From Cryobacterium gelidum (lineage in GTDB: Bacteria > Actinomycetota > Actinomycetes > Actinomycetales > Microbacteriaceae): a DNA stretch of 64,000 nt. The translations under genes and the position numbers were made by a program. The stretch covers positions 248,001 to 312,000 of the forward strand of contig NZ_SOHL01000013.1 in the NCBI RefSeq assembly GCF_004403985.1, written 5' to 3'. The notes beneath the pieces were generated by a model, which was not told the DNA's origin, searched no databases, and worked only from the letters and a program-made list of their open reading frames with translations. Shown here in pieces: positions 42,951 to 50,769 of the stretch (its first letter is position 1; the number at the start of each line of letters is the position of its first letter).

Positions 42951-43399
42951 CTCTGCTCCCCTGCGGCGGATGCATCGCCAGCGTTCCTACCCCGGTAAAG
43001 CGCTGTGCCGATCACGATGCCGAGCCAGGTGGCGAGGCCGCCGAACAGAACCGTGCCGACCATATAGGCAAGTGCGACTCCAACGGCGCCGCCCTGCAAT
43101 AGCACGACACTGTCGGTTGCGAGGGCGCTGTAGGTCGTGAAAGCACCGAGCAGACCAGTGCCGAGCAACACGCGGGCGGTACGCCGGCCATCGGCATCGA
43201 GTCCTCCGCGCCCAAGGGCCTCGAGCAGCAGGCCGAGCAGCAGGGCGCCCAGCAGGTTGATGCCGAGTGTGGTCAGCGGGAGGCGTGAGCCCGAGGCGAG
43301 ATCGACCGGTGGCAGCGCGAGCTCGAGCGCGGCGCGAAGAGCTGTGCCCACGGTTCCGCCGAGAAAAACCAAGCCAAGGTAGCGCCAGCGCAGGTGCAC
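42947..43399 (-). CDS. crcB: CrcB fluoride channel subunit 1
   Basis: 150 aa, four membrane helices. GGTVGTALRAALELALPP (about 14-31), LTTLGINLLGALLLGLLLE and the LLGAFTTYSALATDSVVLL stretch are the CrcB signatures. Together with crcB2 it forms the paired arrangement in which the two chains have opposite topology. No fluoride riboswitch was recognised in the 125 bp upstream. Confidence 0.93.
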   Translation of the reverse strand: MHLRWRYLGLVFLGGTVGTALRAALELALPPVDLASGSRLPLTTLGINLLGALLLGLLLEALGRGGLDADGRRTARVLLGTGLLGAFTTYSALATDSVVLLQGGAVGVALAYMVGTVLFGGLATWLGIVIGTALYRGRNAGDASAAGEQR

Positions 43400-43524
43400 G
43401 GGGCTCGCCGTGATGCTATCGATGGTCTACCTGCCTGTTGGATCGCGGGTGTCGTCCGTCGGAATCGCCAGCGGTGCGCGCGCCTGCCCTGGCGGGATGC
43501 TTCGCCGTGACCAGAATACATGCC

Positions 43525-44025
43525 CTAGTCGGTGGATGCCCACGGCAGCTCGTCGCGGAAGGCGACCGGTGCCAACGGGATGACTACGACCGGCCGGTGC
43601 TGCCGGTGCGCGAGGTGCACCGCAACAGAGCCGCCGAAGAACTCCTGGATACCAGCGCGAATGCCGGACTCACGGGTGCCCACCACGATCATCGCAGCGT
43701 CGAGCGTGTCGGCAAGGTCGGCCAGGGCCCGGGCCGGGTCGCCTGCCAGCGCGCGCGTCGACCAGGCCAGATTGCGGCGGTCGAGCAGGGTCGTCAGATG
43801 AGCCCGGAGCGCCACGTTGAACCCGTCGTCGTCCAGGTCGAGCAGGTCGGGGTCGACCGGCAGCGACACGATGCTGTTGTCGCTGAATTCATCAATGGCA
43901 TACCGGCCCGGCTCGACCGTGGCGCAGACGAGCTCGGCATGAAACTGGGCCGCAAAGGCGGCGGCCTCCAGCACGATAGTGTCGGGCTGGCCCGGTGTCA
44001 CCCCGACGATCACGTAGGTGCTCAC
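43525..44025 (-). CDS. Universal stress protein, single domain
   Basis: 166 aa UspA-fold protein. YVIVGVTPGQPDTIVLEAAAF opens the Rossmann-like fold. VVGTRESGIRAGIQEFFGGS carries the G-2X-G-9X-G(S/T) ATP-binding motif, and RPVVVIP is the last strand. AAGGAG lies before the ATG. It stands alone between crcB and arsR. It is more divergent than the USPs at 56 and 59 kb and lacks an upstream DosR-type box. Confidence 0.88.
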   Translation of the reverse strand: MSTYVIVGVTPGQPDTIVLEAAAFAAQFHAELVCATVEPGRYAIDEFSDNSIVSLPVDPDLLDLDDDGFNVALRAHLTTLLDRRNLAWSTRALAGDPARALADLADTLDAAMIVVGTRESGIRAGIQEFFGGSVAVHLAHRQHRPVVVIPLAPVAFRDELPWASTD

Positions 44026-44120
44026 GACTGACTCCTTAGCCTGACAACCCGACTCCCGGTGTGCCGCCAGCTTGGCAGCATTTCGGCCGACCGGCTAGGG
44101 GCGCCCGGTGCGAGCGTGAC

Positions 44121-44162
44121 CGAACCGGGCGAGCCGAACCGGGCGAGCCGAACCGGGCGAGC
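44121..44162. repeat. 14-bp tandem triplication
   Basis: CGAACCGGGCGAGC occurs three times without gaps (44121-44134, 44135-44148, 44149-44162), then degrades (CGAACAGC). It fills part of the intergenic region between the USP and arsR genes. Confidence 0.85.
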
Positions 44163-44209
44163 CGAACAGCGGCTGGCCGGGATCGCCCCTGCGGCATCAC
44201 CGGCAGGCG

Positions 44210-44575
44210 TCAGATGGCGGCGAGCACTGCGCCGACGGCGGTGAGGGAGCCGGGAACGAGGCTGTAGTACGACCAGGTTCCGCGTTTGGCACGGATCAGA
44301 AAGCCCGCTTCGACGAGCACCTTGAGGTGGTGCGAGATCGTCGGCTGGCTCAGCGTGAGCTGGTCGGTCAGGTCGCAGACGCAGGCTTCCTGGTCGGCGT
44401 GGGCGGAGACGATCGAGAGGATGCGCAGCCGCGCCGGATCGGCGAGGGCCTTGAGTGAGTGAGCGAGGGCGTCGGCGCGTTCAGCGGCGATGGCCTCGCG
44501 GGCCAGCGGGGAGGAACAGGCGGCAGCATCCGCTTGAGAGATGTCGGTCAGTGGCAGGAAATGGGCAATCGTCAC
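44210..44575 (-). CDS. arsR: Arsenical resistance repressor ArsR
   Basis: 121 aa ArsR/SmtB winged helix. ADPARLRILSIVSAH is followed by EACVCDLTDQLTLSQPTISHHLKVL, where the CVC pair at the start of the recognition-helix region is the classic As(III) site. An extra Cys near residue 20 (AACSSPL) may be a third ligand. The GTG at 44575 follows AAGGAG by 11 nt; three closer GTGs overlap the ribosome-binding site. Divergent from acr3. Confidence 0.92.
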   Translation of the reverse strand: MTIAHFLPLTDISQADAAACSSPLAREAIAAERADALAHSLKALADPARLRILSIVSAHADQEACVCDLTDQLTLSQPTISHHLKVLVEAGFLIRAKRGTWSYYSLVPGSLTAVGAVLAAI

Positions 44576-44598
44576 GTGAACACACACTCCTTAGATTG

Positions 44599-44617
44599 AC
44601 AATGGTCGATATATTGT
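44599..44617. promoter_or_regulatory. Putative ArsR operator
   Basis: ACAAT-N9-ATTGT, an inverted repeat in the AT-rich divergent region between arsR and acr3. A related CAACAATCAATG stretch lies at 44634-44645. Confidence 0.45.
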
Positions 44618-44691
44618 TCTAGCGTAGGCATCGACAACAATCAATGTTACCGCGAGTCGCCGTAACGGGTCTGTCCCAACTTTGGAGATTC

Positions 44692-45801
44692 GTGAGCATT
44701 ACGGCACCCGCCCCCACCCGACTCGGCGCGATCGATCGGCTGCTGCCGGTGTGGATCATCGCCGCCATGGGCCTCGGCCTGCTGCTGGCCATTTACGTGC
44801 CGGTCGTCGGCGACCTGCTGCACGCCTTCACGATCGGGTCGATCAGTGTGCCGATCGCCATCGGGCTGCTCGTCATGATGTACCCGGTGCTCGCCAAGGT
44901 TCGCTACACGGATGCCCGCGCCGTAGCCGGCGACAAGCGCCTGCTGGTCTCCTCCCTGCTGTTGAACTGGCTGGTCGGGCCGGCGCTCATGTTCGCCCTG
45001 GCCTGGATTTTTCTACCCGACCTGCCGGAATACCGCACCGGCCTCATCATCGTTGGTCTCGCCCGCTGCATCGCCATGGTGCTGATCTGGAACGACCTGG
45101 CCTGCGGCGACCGCGAAGCCGCCGCCTTTCTCGTCGCCGTGAACTCGGTGTTCCAGGTCGTCGCGTTCGGCGCGCTGGGCTGGTTCTACCTGCAGATACT
45201 TCCGGCCTGGCTCGGCCTGCCGACCACGAGCGCCGAGTTCTCGATCTGGGCGATCACCGCGAGTGTGCTGGTGTTCCTCGGCATCCCGCTGCTGGCCGGC
45301 TACCTGTCCCGCAGCATTGGCGAGGCCCGGCGCGGCCGCGAGTGGTACGAGGGGCGTTTTCTGCCGCGGGTCGGCCCCTTCGCCCTCTGGGGGCTGTTGT
45401 TCACGATCGTGATGCTGTTCGCCCTGCAAGGCCAGCAGGTCATCGACCACCCCGGTGATGTCGCGCGGATCGCGCTGCCGATGCTGGTCTACTTCGCGGT
45501 CATGTTCCTGGTCGGTTTTCTCACCGGACGCCTGCTGCGCATGACCTACGAGCGCACCACGACGCTTGCCTTCACGGCCGCCGGCAACAACTTCGAACTC
45601 GCCATCGCCGTCGCGATCGGCACCTTCGGCGCGCTCAGCGGCCAGGCCCTGGCCGGCATCGTCGGTCCGCTGATCGAGGTGCCGGCGCTCGTCGCCCTGG
45701 TCTACGTCGCGCTGTGGCTAAAGCCCCGTCTGTTTCCCGAGCGGATGCCGGCGACCGACGCGCCGACGCCGACCGCGGCATCCGCTCGCACCCTCGTCTA
45801 A
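44692..45801 (+). CDS. acr3: Arsenite efflux transporter Acr3
   Basis: 369 aa, ten membrane helices, ACR3 family. LARCIAMVLIWNDLACGDRE carries the essential cysteine of the arsenite path, and TTLAFTAAGNNFELAIAVAI is the second conserved crossing. It exports arsenite (and possibly antimonite) driven by the proton gradient. The GTG at 44692 follows GGAG by 5 nt. The short upstream in-frame extension is not conserved. arsC follows after 16 nt. Confidence 0.94.
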   Translation: MSITAPAPTRLGAIDRLLPVWIIAAMGLGLLLAIYVPVVGDLLHAFTIGSISVPIAIGLLVMMYPVLAKVRYTDARAVAGDKRLLVSSLLLNWLVGPALMFALAWIFLPDLPEYRTGLIIVGLARCIAMVLIWNDLACGDREAAAFLVAVNSVFQVVAFGALGWFYLQILPAWLGLPTTSAEFSIWAITASVLVFLGIPLLAGYLSRSIGEARRGREWYEGRFLPRVGPFALWGLLFTIVMLFALQGQQVIDHPGDVARIALPMLVYFAVMFLVGFLTGRLLRMTYERTTTLAFTAAGNNFELAIAVAIGTFGALSGQALAGIVGPLIEVPALVALVYVALWLKPRLFPERMPATDAPTPTAASARTLV

Positions 45802-45817
45802 CCGAAAGAAGCCAAAC

Positions 45818-46231
45818 ATGACCATCGAAAAACCTTCAGTTCTCTTCGTCTGTGTGCACAACGCTGGCCGCTCGCAGATGGCCGCCGGTTTTCTGACCGC
45901 CCTGGCGCAGGGTCGCGTCGACGTGTTCTCGGCCGGGTCCGAACCCAAGGACCAGATCAACCCGGTCGCGATCGCCGCGATGGCCGAAGAGGGCATCGAT
46001 ATCGCGGGCAACGTGCCGAAAATTCTCACGACCGAGGCCGTCAGGCAGTCCGATGTGGTCATCACCATGGGCTGCGGCGACGCCTGCCCGATCTTTCCGG
46101 GCAAGCGTTACGAAGACTGGCAGCTCGACGACCCGGCCGGCCAGGGCATCGAGAGCGTGCGACCCATCCGTGATGAGATCAAGACGCGTATCGAGGCGCT
46201 GCTCGCCGAGATCCTGCCGGTCCAGGCCTGA
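45818..46231 (+). CDS. arsC: Arsenate reductase ArsC (low-Mr phosphatase fold), copy 1
   Basis: 137 aa. The catalytic P-loop CVHNAGRSQMA lies at residues 12-22. ITMGCGDACPIFPGKRYEDW near 84-103 is the second cysteine region. It reduces arsenate to arsenite for Acr3. Sequence features match the actinobacterial group, some members of which use mycothiol/mycoredoxin rather than thioredoxin; which applies here is not decidable by eye. AAAGAAG precedes the ATG. Confidence 0.93.
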   Translation: MTIEKPSVLFVCVHNAGRSQMAAGFLTALAQGRVDVFSAGSEPKDQINPVAIAAMAEEGIDIAGNVPKILTTEAVRQSDVVITMGCGDACPIFPGKRYEDWQLDDPAGQGIESVRPIRDEIKTRIEALLAEILPVQA

Positions 46232-46233
46232 CC

Positions 46234-46902
46234 TTGACGAACGTGAGCGACCGCCGCGCGCTGCCCGGCCTCAGCTATCCCGAAGAGTCGCTCAAGCGTC
46301 TGTCCAGTGACCTCGCCGAGCGATTTCACGGCATCTTCGCTGCCGAGACGGTCGAGCGATACGTGCTCGAGTCCTATACCGGGCTGCTACGCACGTCGAG
46401 CGTGAAGGCGCACCTGACGACCCGCACGTCGAGTTTTGCCCGAGAGCGCCTTACCGCGCTCGCCCAGGCCAAGGGTGCCATTGAACACCCGGTGCCCGAG
46501 GTTCTGTTTGTGTGCGAGCAAAATGCCGGACGCTCGCAGATGGCCGCCGTGTTCACCAACGCGCTGTCCGGCGGTGCCGTGCACGTGCGGTCGGCCGGTT
46601 CGATGCCGTCCTCGGAACTCAATCCGACCGTGGTGCAGGTCATGAACGAACTTGGCCTGTCACTGAACGAGTCCTTTCCCAAACCACTCACCGACGATGT
46701 GGTGCAGGCGGCAGACATCGTGATCACCATGGGCTGCGGCGACGCCTGCCCGATCTACCCCGGAAAACGCTACGTGGACTGGGAACTCCTCGACCCGGCT
46801 GGCCAGTCGATCGATGAGGTACGTCGCATTCGCGACCAAATCAAGACGAACGTCAGCGCAATGCTGGTGGGGCTCGGTGTCGCCCCGGTTGCGGAGCACT
46901 GA
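46234..46902 (+). CDS. arsC: Arsenate reductase ArsC with N-terminal helical domain, copy 2
   Basis: 222 aa. Residues 1-85 form a helical extension (LSYPEESLKRLSSDLAERFH ... VKAHLTTRTSSFARERL) like that of two-domain actinobacterial arsenate reductases. Residues 90-215 repeat the ArsC fold with CEQNAGRSQMAAVF and ITMGCGDACPIYPGKRY. A TTG at 46234, 2 nt after the previous stop, or a GTG at 46243 could be the start. The paired short and long reductases may differ in reducing partner. Confidence 0.88.
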   Translation: MTNVSDRRALPGLSYPEESLKRLSSDLAERFHGIFAAETVERYVLESYTGLLRTSSVKAHLTTRTSSFARERLTALAQAKGAIEHPVPEVLFVCEQNAGRSQMAAVFTNALSGGAVHVRSAGSMPSSELNPTVVQVMNELGLSLNESFPKPLTDDVVQAADIVITMGCGDACPIYPGKRYVDWELLDPAGQSIDEVRRIRDQIKTNVSAMLVGLGVAPVAEH

Positions 46903-48282
46903 GTGTCCGAGCTCCTGACCCTCTCCCTGCCGCCGCGAACCGACGACTCGAGGCTTGCGGGGCTGCCCGTGGCCATCATCGGCGCCGGGCCGGTCGGCCT
47001 GGCTGCTGCTGCCCAGCTGCAGGAACGCGGCATTGACGTCGTGATCTTCGAGGCGGGCGGCGCGGCGGGCGCGGCGGTCTCCAGCTGGGGCCACATCCGT
47101 TTGTTCACACCCTGGGAGTACCTCATTGATGCGGCGAGCGCTCGCCTGCTCACCCGTGCCGGCTGGCAGGCGCCTGCCGACCTCACGGCTCTGCCGCTCG
47201 GACGCGACCTGGTCGAACGGTACCTTGTGCCGCTCGCCGCGACGCCGGAGCTGGCCGGTCGCATCCGCTTCAACTCGACCGTCGTCGCGGTCAGTCGTCA
47301 GGGCATGGATCGCAGTCGCTCGACGAACCGTGCCGGTACACCGTTCGTACTGCGGGTGCACACGGATGTCGGCACCCTCGATTACGAGGCCCGCGCCGTC
47401 ATCGACGCATCCGGCACGCACGGCACGCCAAACGGCCTCGTCGCCTCTGGACTGGATCCCCTGCACGCTGACGAGGTGCGCGGCAGTATCCTGCCAGCCC
47501 TGCCCGACGTGCTCGGCGCCGATCGGGCCCGGTTCACTGGCCGTCACACGCTCGTGGTCGGCGCCGGACACTCGGCAGCGAACACCCTGATCGACCTGGC
47601 GCGGCTCGCCGACGACGAACCCGACACCACCATCACCTGGGCCATTCGCGCGGCGAGCCCGGAGCGGGTATTTGGGTCGGAACAGGATGAGCTCGCCGCC
47701 CGCGGTTCTCTCGGCGCCCGCGTCCAGGCGCTGGTCGAGCTCGGACGGATCACCCTGGTCGACCGGTTTGAAATCGACGACGTGCAGCGCTCGACCGATG
47801 GTCGCGTCGCGGTCGTGGGGCGTCGCCTTGGCCTTGGCTCGCCCGACGACGGTGGCCCCGCGCCGGTCGAAGCGGGCGGCCGCGTGCGCGTTGACACCAT
47901 CGTCGTAGACCTGGTTGTGACGGCCACCGGGTTCCGGCCCGATCTTGTGCCGCTGAGGGAGATTCGCCTCTCGCTCGACGAGATCGTCGAGGCGCCGCGA
48001 TTGCTGGCTCCGCTGATCGATCCGAACCTGCATAGTTGCGGAACCGTACCTGCCCATGGCGTCGACGTGCTCACCCACCCCGAGCCCAATTTCTACATTG
48101 CCGGAATGAAGAGCTTCGGGCGGGCACCGACATTCCTGCTCGCCACCGGGTACGAGCAGGTGCGTTCAATCGCCGACGAGCTTGCCGGAAATTGGCAGGC
48201 CGCTCGCACGGTTGCGCTCGTGCTGCCCGAGACCGGCGTCTGTTCCACCGGCGGCACCGACGCCGGTTCCTGCTGCGCCTAA
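46903..48282 (+). CDS. Ars-operon FAD/NAD(P) flavoprotein
   Basis: 459 aa. FAD loop VAIIGAGPVGLAAAAQL (23-39), NAD(P) loop TLVVGAGHSAANTLIDL (about 208-224) and TATGFRPDLVPL near the end follow the flavin monooxygenase/thioredoxin-reductase-like plan. The C-terminal tail is cysteine-rich (VCSTGGTDAGSCCA), which could bind arsenite or act as a redox relay. It starts with a GTG directly after the arsC stop. Fifth gene of the arsenic cluster. The reaction is unknown. Confidence 0.85.
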   Translation: MSELLTLSLPPRTDDSRLAGLPVAIIGAGPVGLAAAAQLQERGIDVVIFEAGGAAGAAVSSWGHIRLFTPWEYLIDAASARLLTRAGWQAPADLTALPLGRDLVERYLVPLAATPELAGRIRFNSTVVAVSRQGMDRSRSTNRAGTPFVLRVHTDVGTLDYEARAVIDASGTHGTPNGLVASGLDPLHADEVRGSILPALPDVLGADRARFTGRHTLVVGAGHSAANTLIDLARLADDEPDTTITWAIRAASPERVFGSEQDELAARGSLGARVQALVELGRITLVDRFEIDDVQRSTDGRVAVVGRRLGLGSPDDGGPAPVEAGGRVRVDTIVVDLVVTATGFRPDLVPLREIRLSLDEIVEAPRLLAPLIDPNLHSCGTVPAHGVDVLTHPEPNFYIAGMKSFGRAPTFLLATGYEQVRSIADELAGNWQAARTVALVLPETGVCSTGGTDAGSCCA

Positions 48283-48323
48283 ACCCGCGGCCAGGCCCGG
48301 CGCGCGAATGCCCCGTCAGGGCG

Positions 48324-48905
<582 letters not shown>

Positions 48906-48909
<4 letters not shown>

Positions 48910-50573
48910 GCAAGGACCCTTTCAGCAGTGGGGGGAACAATAATGCTAGACGTTCCAGCAAGCCAGGTGCGATAGCCGCCGTCGAGATTGCGCACGTCGA
49001 ATCCGTGCTGGGTGAGAATACGAGCGGCGGTGTGCCCGCGCTGGCCAACCTGGCAGTGCACGATCAGCGGCACCCGCGGCAGTTCGTCTTGCCGCGCGCG
49101 CAGGTCGTCGAGCGATACGTTGAGCGCTCCGGGAATGCTGCCCGCAGCGAATTCGCCCGCGGAGCGCACGTCGACGAGCACGGCGCCATTCGTGCGGGCC
49201 GCATCCAGCTCGTGCCACTGCAGACTCTGGCTCGCACCCTGCGCGAGGTTGTCGGCGACGTAGCCGAGCTGGTTGATCGGGTCTTTCGCCGAGGCGTACT
49301 GCGGTGCGTAGGCGAGTTCGAGACGCGTCAAAGCGGAGGCGCTCAGCCCGGCCGCCATCGCGACCGCCAGCACGTCGATGCGCTTGTCCACCCCCGCACC
49401 ACCCACGATCTGCGCGCCGAGGATGGCGTCGGTCTCGGCGTCGATGAGCAGTTTGATGGACATCCCCTGCGCGCCGGGATAGTAGCCGGCGTGGTTGGCG
49501 GGGTGGGTGTGCGCGATGCGATGGGCACGCCCAGCGGCGACGAGGCGCTTCTCGTTCCAGCCGACCAGTGCCACGGTCAGGCCGAAGATTCCGACGATTC
49601 CGGTGCCGAGGGCCGGGGTGGCCTGCTCGGGGGTGCCGGCGATGCTGTCGGCGACGGAGCGCCCGTGGCGGTTGGCGAGGCCGGCCATGGTGACGAGCGC
49701 GCCGGAGCCGTCGACGGCATCCGTTTTCTCCACGCCGTCGCCGACCGCGAAGATGAGCGGGTCGCTCGTGGCCTGGGTGCCGTCAACCCAGATGCCACCG
49801 TTCTCGCCGATTCTGAGGCCGGCCCGCTCAGCGAGGGTCAGGTCGGGGCGCACGCCGCTCGCGTCGATCACCAGGTCGGCGGGCACGGTCGTGCCGTCAC
49901 TGAGTGTCACGACGCCGGGGGCGGAGGCGCTGCTGACGGTCGTGCTCAGTCGCACGTCGACGCCGCGTTCGCGCAGCCGGTCGAGCACCGGCGCGGCCAT
50001 TTCCGCATCGAGGGGGGTGAAAATCTGGGGTCCACGCTGCACGAGCGTAACGTGCACGCCGCGGAGCACGAGGTTCTCGACGGCTTCGAGGCCGATGAAT
50101 CCGCCGCCGATGACCACAGCGGATGCCGCGCCCTTACTCGCCAGCACCGCGGTGATGTGGTCGACGTCGTCGACCGTGCGCAGTGTGTGGGTGGGAATCG
50201 TGCCGTCCTCGGACGCACCGGAGCGGGCGGTGGCGCCGGCGGCGAGCACGAGGCGATCGTAGCCCTCCACCGTTTCGGCGCCGGTGAGCAGATTGCGCAC
50301 CGAGACGGTCTGGGCGACGCGGTCGATCCGCACGACCTCGGTATCGATGCGCACGTCGAGCCCGAAGCGGCTACCGAGGGATTCCGGGGTCTGCAACAGC
50401 AGGTCGTCGCGATCACGGATGACTCCCCCCACGAAATACGGCAGACCGCAGTTCGCAAACGACACGTAGTGCCCGCGCTCGAACACGATGATCTCGGCCG
50501 CCTCGTCGAGTCGGCGCAACCTGGTCGCCGCTGACATTCCGCCCGCAACCCCGCCCACGATGATGATTTTCAC
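48906..50573 (-). CDS. CoA-disulfide reductase/rhodanese fusion (persulfide reductase type)
   Basis: 555 aa. Residues 1-445 are a pyridine nucleotide-disulfide reductase: FAD loop IIIVGGVAGGMSAATRLRRL, active cysteine in SFANCGLPYF (Cys42), NAD loop VVIGGGFIGLEAVENL, FAVGDGVE, and the dimer domain with AYAPQYASAKDPIN. Residues 455-545 are a rhodanese domain (VDVRSAGEFAAGSIPGALNV, active Cys in HCQVGQRGH). Such fusions reduce CoA-persulfide and polysulfide. GGAGG lies before the ATG, and the CstR-type operator lies 20 nt further upstream. Confidence 0.91.
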
Positions 50574-50592
50574 GTTTACCTCCGTCGTCAGG

Positions 50593-50608
50593 ATACCCTA
50601 GAGGGTAT
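50593..50608. promoter_or_regulatory. CstR-type operator of the persulfide operon
   Basis: ATACCCT-AG-AGGGTAT, a 16-bp palindrome 20 bp upstream of the fusion gene. Compare the CsoR sites near 53.3 kb (TACCCC-N3-GGGGTA): related halves, different length of G/C run. Confidence 0.7.
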
Positions 50609-50693
50609 ACGCGCGCAAACGCAGAGCCGCGGCGGCATCCGCATTGTTGGCGGCAGCAGCAGCAGCAGCTTGCTCCGGGCCCACCTTGTGCAA

Positions 50694-50740
50694 CCGGGCG
50701 CACTTTCTATCGTGCGCCCGACAACCTAACGTGCGCCCGG
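50694..50740. repeat. 47-bp palindromic intergenic repeat, copy 2
   Basis: Same length, ends (CCGGGCGCA/TGCGCCCGG) and internal TCTATCGTGCGCCC as copy 1 at 4274-4320. It lies between copA and the persulfide operon. Absent from coding regions as far as read. Confidence 0.8.
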
Positions 50741-50769
50741 CTCCGCAAGCCCGCGAACTGAGGTGCGCG

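Noticed and set aside
43400-43524. Fluoride riboswitch before crcB
   Set aside because: No crcB-motif core or pseudoknot sequence was found on either strand.
44121-44162. CRISPR-like array
   Set aside because: Units are contiguous with no spacers and only 14 bp long. There are no cas genes.
46660-48078. 472-codon minus-strand frame over the ars flavoprotein gene
   Set aside because: Antisense shadow of a clear FAD protein. No motif.
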